From Fibrobacter sp. (GTDB lineage Bacteria > Fibrobacterota > Fibrobacteria > Fibrobacterales > Fibrobacteraceae), in assembly GCA_012515825.1 (NCBI GenBank), contig JAAYXQ010000118.1, positions 1-8,852 on the forward strand: a DNA stretch of 8,852 nucleotides. The letters run 5' to 3'. A program made the translations under genes and the position numbers. The notes beneath the pieces were generated by a model. The model ran no database searches. It saw only the letters and a program-made list of their open reading frames with translations, and was not told the origin of the DNA. Within the stretch, counting starts at the first letter, position 1. The number at the start of each line of letters is the position of its first letter. Of the stretch, positions 1 to 6,092 are shown piece after piece.

Positions 1-499
1 ATACAAATCTTTTTTTGAAGCAGATGCTGTGATATGTTGTTTAGGAACAACAATAAAAAAAGCGGGAAATCGTAAAGCTTTTGAAGCGGTGGATTTACAA
101 ATGCCTCTCGCTGCAGGAGCTCTTGCCAAAGCCTCTGGCGTAAAACATTTTTTAGCTATTAGTGCAATGGGTGCCAATCCTCACTCTTGGATTCATTATA
201 ACCGAACAAAGGGCTTAATGGAAGAGGGATTATCAATGATGGGATTTGAATCTTTGACTTTAGTTCGTCCTTCTCTACTTTTAGGAGATCGTGTAGAAAA
301 AAGAAGAGCGGAAGATTTGTTTAAGAAATTTTTATCAAAAAGATTGTACTCACTTCCTGCGTTTTTTAGGCCTGTTCATGCACAATCAGTTGCAAGCGCC
401 ATGATACTCTCTTTGTTGCAACCACCAGAGGGAAAGCGGATTGTTTACAATCGAAAAATAACAGAATTAGAACTTCTAAATTTTAGAAGAACTCCTTAA
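1..499 (+). CDS. NAD(P)-binding atypical SDR (NmrA/HTATIP2-like) oxidoreductase, 5' partial
   Basis: The reading frame is open from base 2 to a TAA at 497-499, so the window holds only the C-terminal ~165 residues; the N-terminal strand and the dinucleotide-binding glycine loop lie upstream. What is visible fits the atypical short-chain dehydrogenase fold. A hydrophobic strand ends in CCLGTT (the 'D-x-V-I-x-C-L-G-T-T' strand after the Rossmann core). It is followed by a helix with an N-x-x-F-E-x-V-D pattern, the strand HFLAISAMGAN, and a Tyr-x-x-x-Lys-like HYNRTKG. Then come a TLVRPSLLLG strand typical of NDP-sugar-epimerase-like and HTATIP2/TIP30-like proteins, and RPVHAQSVASAMI, the usual late helix. 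Substrate and partner cannot be read from this fragment. Its last 24 bases overlap, tail to tail, the end of the minus-strand reductase gene. GTG at 29 is not a credible start because the conserved strand begins before it. Confidence 0.75.
   Translation, partial: YKSFFEADAVICCLGTTIKKAGNRKAFEAVDLQMPLAAGALAKASGVKHFLAISAMGANPHSWIHYNRTKGLMEEGLSMMGFESLTLVRPSLLLGDRVEKRRAEDLFKKFLSKRLYSLPAFFRPVHAQSVASAMILSLLQPPEGKRIVYNRKITELELLNFRRTP
473..489. repeat. Perfect 17-nt palindrome at the convergent gene ends
   Basis: Bases 473-489 form a perfect inverted repeat, CTTCTAAA-T-TTTAGAAG. It sits where the plus-strand SDR gene and the minus-strand reductase gene overlap, and it contains the reductase stop codon (478-476). 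As RNA it could form a hairpin of about 7 bp with a 3-nt loop. Downstream on the minus strand the sequence is loosely T-rich but has no immediate uninterrupted T-run; on the plus strand there is none. It could be a weak bidirectional terminator, or coincidence in AT-rich DNA. Confidence 0.4.
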
Positions 500-1657
500 A
501 TAACGATACAAGCATTTTAAAGTAATTATCGGGCATTTGATTAATGCCAAATAGCTGAAATTACTTTTCACAAAAGTTTTGATGACCTTATAAAATTCAA
601 TTTGATCTTCTCTTTTTTGACCTAATAAAAATTTTCTGAATTTTAAAAGTAATTGATGCTTTTTACCAAATACAATAGAGCATCGTTCTTCATAATTTTT
701 TAAGAAGTTTTTAGATAAATCATCTTTTATTAAGCCGTTATGAATGACTTCTGCTCCTTCTTTTGCGGCACGCATAGCGGCAGCAATACCACCACCAGTA
801 AGTGGATTAGTATGATGAGCAGCATCTCCAACTAGAATTAAACGGTCAGTAACATACTCTTTTAAATTACCAGAAACAGAAATTAATCCACCAGTAATTT
901 TATTGACTTTAGCCTCTGGAAAAAGTTTATAAAGCCACTGTAAAGTAATATCTTGAATAGAAAGATCTTTTGATTTTGGAATTAAAAAACCAGCACCGAA
1001 ATTAGTGACATTACTCTTTACTTTTGGAAAACTCCAAATGTAACCGTCATTAATAAAATCATGCCCTTGCCAAAAAGTTAAATAGCGAGGGTCAGTAAGA
1101 ATACCTTCTACTTCAATATCAACACCTGTACAAGTAGAGTTCACATTGTGAAGACATTTTAATCCGGCCATGCGCCCCACTAAAGACTCCATTCCGTCGG
1201 CGCCGACAATCATTCGCCCTTTTATTTTTTCTGTACCTTGTGGTGTTACAATAGAAACTTCTCGGAACTTTCCTATAACAGCGCTAACAGATTCAGCACG
1301 AGCATTTGTCACTAATTCAACGCCATCTTGTTCAGCAAGCTTTGCAAGACAAGGATCGAATTTTTCTCGGTTGAGCATAATACCAGTATCTTTTTTTATG
1401 GATTCAACCGTGGTCCCGCCAGGACCATAGACGAAAAGCCCATCAATAATGGTTTCAATGCAATCCTCATCGATTGGACCATAAGATTCGATATCTTCTA
1501 AAGTAGTGCTTGCTTCTCCGCATCGAACGGGAAATCCGATTTGTTCTCTTTTCTCAATTAATAAAACACTATGGCCATATTGAGATAAACGGCGTGCTAT
1601 AACAGAGCCACCTGGGCCTGCGCCAATAACGATAACATCATATTCTTTATTTTTCAT
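476..1657 (-). CDS. Geranylgeranyl reductase family FAD-dependent oxidoreductase
   Basis: This 393-aa protein belongs to the p-hydroxybenzoate-hydroxylase-fold flavoproteins, geranylgeranyl reductase (GGR) branch. Visible motifs in order: the N-terminal FAD-binding GAGPGG (residues 12-17) ending in an acidic residue after LLI (E35); FPVRCGEA (42-49), matching the family Pro-x-x-Cys-Gly signature with C46; GADG (152-155); YIWSFPK (206-212), the family Tyr-x-Trp-x-Phe-Pro motif; and the second FAD site GDAAHHTNPLTGGGI (277-291). Length is normal for the family. Family members hydrogenate isoprenoid double bonds in archaeal lipids, the chlorophyll phytyl chain, or the menaquinone tail (mycobacterial MenJ). 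The true substrate here is inferred only. The ATG lies inside the ferredoxin gene (11-nt overlap), so the two are probably translationally coupled, with the ferredoxin the likely electron donor. The C-terminal ~60 residues are basic and hydrophobic, suggesting membrane association. Confidence 0.88.
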   Translation of the reverse strand: MKNKEYDVIVIGAGPGGSVIARRLSQYGHSVLLIEKREQIGFPVRCGEASTTLEDIESYGPIDEDCIETIIDGLFVYGPGGTTVESIKKDTGIMLNREKFDPCLAKLAEQDGVELVTNARAESVSAVIGKFREVSIVTPQGTEKIKGRMIVGADGMESLVGRMAGLKCLHNVNSTCTGVDIEVEGILTDPRYLTFWQGHDFINDGYIWSFPKVKSNVTNFGAGFLIPKSKDLSIQDITLQWLYKLFPEAKVNKITGGLISVSGNLKEYVTDRLILVGDAAHHTNPLTGGGIAAAMRAAKEGAEVIHNGLIKDDLSKNFLKNYEERCSIVFGKKHQLLLKFRKFLLGQKREDQIEFYKVIKTFVKSNFSYLALIKCPIITLKCLYRYLRSSSKI

Positions 1658-1841
1658 CAGGCTTTTCTATCCAATTAAGTACACCAGCAGGACAAGCTCG
1701 AACGCATATACCGCAACGATTGCATTTATCATGATTGATTTGCAAATCTAAGCCGAACATATCAAGAGCCATCGTAGGACAAACACCAACGCATCCTGCG
1801 CACTCTAGGCAATTTTTTCTGTCATGAGATAATTTTTTCAC
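1647..1841 (-). CDS. 2[4Fe-4S] ferredoxin, partner of the GGR-family reductase
   Basis: A small ferredoxin with two complete cluster motifs: CLECAGCVGVCP and CNRCGICVRACP, both C-x2-C-x2-C-x3-C-P, giving eight cysteines for two [4Fe-4S] clusters. From GTG at 1841-1839 the protein is 64 aa (cysteines 11, 14, 17, 21, 40, 43, 46, 50), the usual size of bacterial-type ferredoxins. The frame stays open to a TTG at 1928, which would add a 29-residue tail with no ferredoxin character. That TTG lies only about a dozen bases past the T-run of the preceding gene's terminator, leaving no room for a promoter, so I prefer the GTG, although neither start has a clear Shine-Dalgarno. The gene overlaps the reductase by 11 nt. 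In Methanosarcina a GGR works with a ferredoxin encoded beside it, which supports an electron-donor role. Start confidence is moderate; identity is high. Confidence 0.85.
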   Translation of the reverse strand: MKKLSHDRKNCLECAGCVGVCPTMALDMFGLDLQINHDKCNRCGICVRACPAGVLNWIEKPDEK

Positions 1842-1940
1842 TTTTAAAAAATACAAATTATCTTGCGTTTGAGTTTGATAATAAAGAAATATTTCATAAA
1901 AAGGCAGTATAAGTCTTTTGTTAGCCAAGGTTCGCTGATT

Positions 1941-1978
1941 AAAAAAAGAACCAGCAAATCATAAAATATTTACTGGTT
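1941..1978 (-). terminator. Intrinsic terminator of the REC-GGDEF gene
   Basis: Read on the minus strand, bases 1978-1949 form an 11-bp stem with one G-T wobble (arms 1968-1978 and 1949-1959, starting AACCAG and ending CTGGTT) and an 8-nt loop. A C and then seven Ts follow (1947-1941). This is a textbook rho-independent terminator 30 nt past the diguanylate cyclase stop. It makes the ferredoxin/reductase pair a separate transcription unit, whose promoter should lie within 1842-1940. Only -10-like hexamers with poor -35 partners are visible there (for example TATACT). Confidence 0.82.
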
Positions 1979-2007
1979 AAATAAAATCAATTAGTAATGA
2001 ATTATTT

Positions 2008-2880
2008 TTACTTCGCTTCTTTACTTTTCATTTCTTTTTTGCACTGATACATTAATTTATCTGCTGTGCTTAGCATTTCGTCCATGTCTTTATATAAATC
2101 CACAGAATGGCTGATTCCATAAGCAAAAGAGATGTTCTGATCAATAATGGTAACGGCTTTTACTGCATCTTGCATTCGTTCTGCACAAATATCTGCACCA
2201 CGTTTGTCTGTATCAGGGCATAAAACCATAAATTCATCACCACCCATACGGAACAACATATCCGATTCTCGAAGCAGTTTTTTAATAGCAGCCACAACGG
2301 AGCGTAAAAGCAAATCACCCGCTTGATGTCCATATTTATCATTTACTCTTTTTAATCCATTTAAGTCAAAGTAAATCAATGAAAAAGGAGTGCCATAGCG
2401 TTTACTTCTTGCAAACCATTCCTTAAGAGTGTACATCGCATGGCGCCTGTTATAACACTGAGTTAGGTCATCAGTTAAAGAAATATCACGTAAAAAGCTT
2501 AATGTTCTGGCGAGACGAATATGGACATTGACTCTCGCCAAAAGAATTTCTGGTACAGAAGCTTTACTCACGAAATCAGAAGCACCCGCATGAAAACCTC
2601 TGGTGATGCTTTCAAAATCCTCTCGGCCTGTTAGAAAGATGATAGGTAGATCATCCAAAGCATATTGCTGTCTAATGCGTAAGCAGACTTCATAGCCGTT
2701 TAATTTAGGCATATTAATGTCTAATAGCACGAGATCCACTCGCTCTGTTTCTAAAAATTGAAGAGCATCTTCACCAGAAGAACAGAATGCCACTTTATAA
2801 CCCACTTGGGTAAATAAATCTTCGGTTTTTTGTAAGATGGCTGGATTGTCATCTACAATGAGAATTTTTTCTTCAATCAT
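2008..2880 (-). CDS. Response regulator with REC and GGDEF domains (diguanylate cyclase, PleD/WspR-like)
   Basis: A 290-aa two-domain protein. The receiver domain (residues ~4-122) has the acidic pair D10/D11 in VDDN, phospho-acceptor D54 in LLDINMP, T84 in FLTG and K106 in FVSKAS, all intact. A short helical linker leads to the GGDEF domain (~131-288), with DDLTQCYNRR, FDLNGLKRVNDKYGH and the active-site MGGDEF (GGDEF at 213-217). An R-x-x-D inhibitory site (RESD, 204-207) sits five residues before GGDEF, so both catalysis and product inhibition by c-di-GMP look functional. Expected role: phosphorylation-triggered synthesis of cyclic di-GMP in the cytosol. No histidine kinase, EAL or PilZ gene is adjacent, so the partner is unknown. 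The ATG has a good Shine-Dalgarno (AAAGG at 2894-2890, 9-nt spacing). The gene is monocistronic: a 315-nt gap lies upstream and a strong terminator downstream. Confidence 0.93.
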   Translation of the reverse strand: MIEEKILIVDDNPAILQKTEDLFTQVGYKVAFCSSGEDALQFLETERVDLVLLDINMPKLNGYEVCLRIRQQYALDDLPIIFLTGREDFESITRGFHAGASDFVSKASVPEILLARVNVHIRLARTLSFLRDISLTDDLTQCYNRRHAMYTLKEWFARSKRYGTPFSLIYFDLNGLKRVNDKYGHQAGDLLLRSVVAAIKKLLRESDMLFRMGGDEFMVLCPDTDKRGADICAERMQDAVKAVTIIDQNISFAYGISHSVDLYKDMDEMLSTADKLMYQCKKEMKSKEAK

Positions 2881-3195
2881 AAAAACCCGCCTTTCAACAA
2901 GTTAGGATTTGAGAGCTTAGCCATTTTTTAAGGAAATCATAAATTTTTAAAATACTCTCTTTTTGAATGAAAAAATTTTTTTACAACGGGAGATTGCTCT
3001 TCTTTAACGAATATAAAACGGTTTATTTTATTACAGAGACTTTTTTACTCTTTTGGGAGAGAGTGAAGACCTTGATTTTACGGGCACCTGCAAAAGGAAA
3101 ATTAGCGAAAATGGATAATAAACGTTAATTCACAAATCAAACAAAGAAAATAAAGAGACTTATAAATGATGTACGATAAGGCGTTAAACTGAATC
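2881..3195. other. 315-nt AT-rich intergenic region, no gene seen
   Basis: This gap lies between the mqnA stop and the REC-GGDEF start. It should hold the 3' end of the mqnA transcript and the promoter and leader of the diguanylate cyclase. I find no credible ORF, tRNA or recognised riboswitch. Visible items are the Shine-Dalgarno at 2890-2894, a weak minus-strand -10-like TATATT at 3015-3010 with a poor -35, a small hairpin (ACTCTTT/AGAGAGT, loop TGGG, 3047-3064) without a T-run in the right place, and an A6T7 tract near 2970-2982. An unannotated regulatory RNA cannot be excluded. Confidence 0.5.
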
Positions 3196-4017
3196 TTAAA
3201 TGAATCTTAATTTAGTCGCATTTGGAATAATACCAATTTGATTACACAAGCTATAAAAGAGTTCAAGAGACTCTTTTCGTTCGGAAGTAAACGAGTAGTC
3301 TAGAGAATCGTAGTATGAAAAAATCATTGAAGCGGGTAATGGAATGGGGTATTTTTTTAACCAGGTATCAATTGCTGTTTGAGGGTCTCTTCTAAAGGAT
3401 TTTACATTTTCTTCAGCCGCATCTAAGAAACGGTCGAGGATAGGCTTTTTTTCTTTAGAAAGAGCATTTTTATGTATTATCCATGCTCCAAAAACAAAGG
3501 GGAGGTGATGCCATTCTTCCCATAATGTGGCGAGGTCGTAGCTATAAGGAAAGTGATTGGCATTGGTTTCTAGAAGTGCTTGGTCACCTATGAGGAGGCG
3601 GGCGGCATCTTGTTTGGGGTCATAAGCCCTATCACGAATATAGGTTGGAGTCACATTAAAACGACAGGAAAGCAACACTTCTAATAAAGCAATAGAGGTG
3701 TCACTTTGATTTGTTAAATGAATGTTCATGTGATGGAGTTCTAATAAAGGTTTTTGGCTAAAAAGCTTTACAGACTGAACTTCAAAATGACACGAGGTAC
3801 AGAGCTTTGGAGATAAAAGAAACAGCTCTGGGTTTTTTGCAAAAGTGATAGAAGATGCTGGAGCTAAGTCGATAGAATTATTCTTTAAGGCTTCATTATG
3901 AGCTCGTGGAGTACCATCAATGAATAAAAAATCAGGAAAATCGCCCTCTTTCGTTAAAAAATTGTAAAAGAATGGGGCACAGACCAAAAAAGGGATACGA
4001 CCGATATTGAGATTCAT
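3196..4017 (-). CDS. mqnA: MqnA-family chorismate dehydratase (futalosine menaquinone pathway), variant active site
   Basis: A 273-aa protein of the periplasmic-binding-protein-like MqnA family, normal in length. MqnA removes water from chorismate to give 3-enolpyruvylbenzoate, the first step of the futalosine route to menaquinone. Family landmarks: N-terminal IGRIPFL strand, IDLAPASSITFAKNPEL (residues 49-65), LFSQKPL (85-91), TSIALLEVLL (~106-115), LLIGDQALL, and LWEEWHHLPFVFGAW, the hallmark 'LWkEWtgLPFVFAvW' segment. The Ser that corresponds to Streptomyces MqnA Ser86 is kept (S82). However, the Asn of the family motif Phe/Tyr-Leu-Asn (Streptomyces Asn17) aligns with V12, and the usual Asp-Gly-Pro before the Ser region reads His-Phe-Glu. 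No other mqn genes are in view. The ATG follows a run of nine Ts on the sense strand and has no Shine-Dalgarno. A divergent small gene starts 71 nt away. The fold assignment is strong; activity on chorismate is less certain because of the Asn change. Confidence 0.85.
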   Translation of the reverse strand: MNLNIGRIPFLVCAPFFYNFLTKEGDFPDFLFIDGTPRAHNEALKNNSIDLAPASSITFAKNPELFLLSPKLCTSCHFEVQSVKLFSQKPLLELHHMNIHLTNQSDTSIALLEVLLSCRFNVTPTYIRDRAYDPKQDAARLLIGDQALLETNANHFPYSYDLATLWEEWHHLPFVFGAWIIHKNALSKEKKPILDRFLDAAEENVKSFRRDPQTAIDTWLKKYPIPLPASMIFSYYDSLDYSFTSERKESLELFYSLCNQIGIIPNATKLRFI

Positions 4018-4026
4018 AAAAAAAAA

Positions 4027-4074
4027 GGTAACTTTTTACCAATGAGTTACAATATCGTTTTTAACACTTTTCAA
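4027..4074 (-). promoter_or_regulatory. Candidate mqnA promoter with a hairpin/T9 leader
   Basis: On the minus strand a TTGAAA (4074-4069), a 17-nt spacer and TGTAAC (4051-4046) give a plausible sigma-70-type promoter, with a strong -35 and a weak -10. It would start transcription near 4039. The 14-nt inverted repeat GGTAA-AAAG-TTACC (4040-4027) follows immediately, then nine Ts (4026-4018), then the mqnA ATG. The geometry resembles a very small terminator or attenuator, but the stem is only 5 bp. This is a visual call, not a scored prediction. Confidence 0.35.
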
Positions 4075-4088
4075 AATAATCGAACAAC

Positions 4089-4397
4089 ATGCCAAAATTT
4101 CATGTAAAGAAAACGTCCCTTGGGGATGATCAATCCAGTCTTATTTTTAAAGGCAAAGTAATAGAAGGCCCAATTAACCGAGGAATGATTCTCGAAATTC
4201 CTATTACAGAAGCAGCAGTGATTAGTGTCAAGGTGTATGACATTGTCCATTTCGAAAAGCAAAAAGATGAAATGAAAAAGGTTGGCTTAGTCGTTGATTT
4301 TTACGGAGCACCAGATGATTTAGACGTCATTATGGGCTTAAATATTTTAGACGAAGAACTAAACGTAATAGAAGCACCTGTTGGTTCAGAAGTTTAA
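4089..4397 (+). CDS. Conserved-looking small protein, possible stand-alone EF-Tu domain-2-like beta-barrel
   Basis: This 102-aa plus-strand ORF is isolated between minus-strand genes. It is soluble-looking, with no signal peptide or membrane segment. The pattern of strands (SSLIFKGKVIEGPINRGMIL..., residues ~16-34; then ...ISVKVYDIVHF... and ...DVIMGLNIL) resembles the second, beta-barrel domain of translational GTPases, in which a 'GxVxxGxIxxGD' strand-turn-strand is typical. No GTPase domain is attached. I do not recognise the family and assign no function. The ATG is the first possible start after an in-frame TAA at 4077-4079. It lacks a Shine-Dalgarno, though a TACAAT (4048-4053) could serve as a -10. 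Coding is supported by the amphipathic, strand-rich protein with no odd composition. A 63-aa reading on the opposite strand is a shadow. Confidence 0.7.
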   Translation: MPKFHVKKTSLGDDQSSLIFKGKVIEGPINRGMILEIPITEAAVISVKVYDIVHFEKQKDEMKKVGLVVDFYGAPDDLDVIMGLNILDEELNVIEAPVGSEV

Positions 4398-4402
4398 GCT
4401 TC

Positions 4403-4430
4403 GACCATGGGGGCTGGTTCATTTTATTTT
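4403..4430 (+). terminator. Weak candidate terminator after the 102-aa gene
   Basis: A short stem (ACCA/TGGT plus a flanking G-T wobble, loop TGGGGGC) is followed within two bases by the T-rich stretch ATTTTATTTTT. The stem is only 4-5 bp, so this is tentative. The 66-nt gap it lies in separates two convergent genes, where termination is expected. On the minus side only an even weaker AGAT/ATCT hairpin followed by five Ts is visible, near 4445-4463. Confidence 0.25.
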
Positions 4431-4463
4431 TCAATATTTCAAAAAGATTAATTTATCTGTATT

Positions 4464-6092
4464 TTAAATTTCAATTAAAATACCGGCTCGTAAATAAATG
4501 TAGTCGCCTTTCTTTTTTAGTTTCTGATAGCCTGCCATGAGTATCAGAGAGGAGTAATCTCCGTTTTTGATATCAATGCCTAGCCCTGCGTTCCATACGA
4601 CTTGATGTTCTTTTCCAATCGCATAACCAAAATCTCCAGTGACCACAGGAAGAATTTGTTTACCTATTGGAAGTCTTATCCATAAACTTCCTGTTACTGG
4701 AACAAAAACAGTTTTATCAATTTCTTGATAGTTACCGCCAACACCAATAAAAATCATTTGATCAATAGGAAGCCAGAGATGGCCTCCTAAGCTGATATTG
4801 GCTCGGTCTGGTTTTGGCGCAGTCGTTATTGCTCCAACGGTGAGATCCATGGTTAAAATGGCATTAGCGTTAGGGACAGCAACAGAAAGAGAAAGAATAA
4901 AACAAATAAGGAAAGAGATGCTCTTGATGGAAACAGCATTGGTTTGATCATCAGTACGTGCTTCCCGTTGCCACCCGCCACTTTTTTCGCGTAGGAACGA
5001 TAAGAAAAAACCTTTAAGAATGGCGATGTTCATAGATAAAAAGTAATAAGCACTAGGAATTAAACGCAAGGCTCCTGTGAAAATTAATAAAATGAAAAAG
5101 ATGAAGGAGCCAAAGTATAGGGGTTTCTTAGTGAAGATTAAGAATAAATTAGATAGAAGTAAGATAATTCCTAAATGAGGTGTAAACCAGCGAAGGAGTT
5201 TATGAGAGAAAAATAAATAGGCTAAAAGAGGACGAAATGGATTTAATAACGGTAAATAAGAAAGTAAGAAATTAAAGTTTGCTCTTCCAATGCGTACCTT
5301 TCTTCGAAATTCACCAATGGATTCTTTAGATGTTTGTTCTGTGCCTATTGCTGTCGAAACAAAAGTAGAGAAATATCCTTTTTGAAGGACTTTTACAGTA
5401 ATGAAAAAATCATCCATCACGCTCTTTTTAATTGGGAGGGGAGTGTAAAGGTCACTACGAATCGCATAAAGAGCGCCGTTGCCTCCAATTAAGCGATCTA
5501 AGACCCCTTCAAAGCGTTTGATTTCAGATTCTAAATCCCAATAAGAACTCTCGCCTTGACCAAGAATACTGCCACTATAATCGGATAAAATTAAATGGCC
5601 ACAAGAACAGCCGACTTTGGGGTCTTCAAAAGGAGCCACAATTTTCCGAGCCACATTTGGAAAAAATAATGTGTTGGCATCGCAAAATAGGAGTATTTCT
5701 CCTTGCGCTTCTTTTTGCAAGCGATTTAACATCGCCGCTTTGCCTGCATTTTTTTCTGCTTGAATTAAGCGAATCCCTTGATCTTTATATCGTAAAATGA
5801 TTTCTGCCGTACGGTCACTAGAGCCATCATCTCCGATAAGAATTTCCAGTTTCTCTTTGGGGTAGTCTAGTTCAAGTAGGTTTAAAATCTTTTTTTCTAT
5901 AATCCCTTCTTCATTAAATGCAGAAATAAGAATGGAAACCTTAGGTTGATAATTTCCAGAAAAAGACTTGTGTTTACGCTTAAAAAACTCACTTACAAAA
6001 GGAAGAGTTATAGGAAAAACAAGATAACAATGAACAATTAAAAGAAGGGAAATCCAATATATGATTTCACTGTAAAAGAGGATAGATGTCAT
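4464..6092 (-). CDS. GT2 membrane glycosyltransferase fused to an internal signal peptide and a C-terminal beta-barrel-like domain
   Basis: This 542-aa protein (from the ATG at 6092) has two dissimilar halves. Residues 1-~375 are a family 2 glycosyltransferase: an N-terminal membrane segment (~8-30), SILISAFNEE (53-62), nucleotide-sugar-binding DDGSSD (88-93), CDANTLF (137-143, a DxN in place of DxD), MDDFF (226-230, catalytic-base region), FRRKVRIGR (262-270), C-terminal membrane helices (~305-366), and a basic tail with SGGW (371-374). Residues ~391-411 then look like a Sec signal peptide: Lys, a 16-residue hydrophobic core, and ANA as an AxA cleavage site. They are followed by ~130 residues of alternating hydrophobic strands ending YIYLRAGILIEI, typical of a small outer-membrane beta-barrel. 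I see no in-frame ATG, GTG or TTG near the junction. It is last in the clpP operon, and its ATG overlaps the previous stop as ATGA. A GTG four codons earlier (6104) is an alternative start. The sugar substrate is unknown. Confidence 0.85.
   Translation of the reverse strand: MTSILFYSEIIYWISLLLIVHCYLVFPITLPFVSEFFKRKHKSFSGNYQPKVSILISAFNEEGIIEKKILNLLELDYPKEKLEILIGDDGSSDRTAEIILRYKDQGIRLIQAEKNAGKAAMLNRLQKEAQGEILLFCDANTLFFPNVARKIVAPFEDPKVGCSCGHLILSDYSGSILGQGESSYWDLESEIKRFEGVLDRLIGGNGALYAIRSDLYTPLPIKKSVMDDFFITVKVLQKGYFSTFVSTAIGTEQTSKESIGEFRRKVRIGRANFNFLLSYLPLLNPFRPLLAYLFFSHKLLRWFTPHLGIILLLSNLFLIFTKKPLYFGSFIFFILLIFTGALRLIPSAYYFLSMNIAILKGFFLSFLREKSGGWQREARTDDQTNAVSIKSISFLICFILSLSVAVPNANAILTMDLTVGAITTAPKPDRANISLGGHLWLPIDQMIFIGVGGNYQEIDKTVFVPVTGSLWIRLPIGKQILPVVTGDFGYAIGKEHQVVWNAGLGIDIKNGDYSSLILMAGYQKLKKKGDYIYLRAGILIEI

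Noticed and set aside
1170..1430. 86-aa plus-strand reading frame opposite the GGR-family gene
   Set aside because: Antisense shadow of a clearly conserved flavoprotein; no ribosome binding site or protein motif.
1842..1928. 29-residue N-terminal extension of the ferredoxin from a TTG start
   Set aside because: It starts only about a dozen bases beyond the preceding terminator's T-run and has no ferredoxin-like sequence; kept only as an alternative start.
3047..3064. Hairpin ACTCTTT-TGGG-AGAGAGT as a terminator
   Set aside because: The T-run precedes rather than follows it on the plus strand, and the minus-strand continuation is A-rich.
3087..3096. Sigma-54-like GGGCACCTGCA
   Set aside because: Spacing between the GG and GC elements is wrong for a -24/-12 promoter.
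3190..3210. Two copies of TGAATCTTAA one base apart, spanning the mqnA stop
   Set aside because: Short, AT-rich and only two copies; may be a small slippage duplication but does not define an element.
4918..4975. Separate start for the barrel domain at an ATG in the ACTGATGATC junction
   Set aside because: That ATG is in a different frame and reaches a stop after about 30 codons, so it cannot start the barrel.
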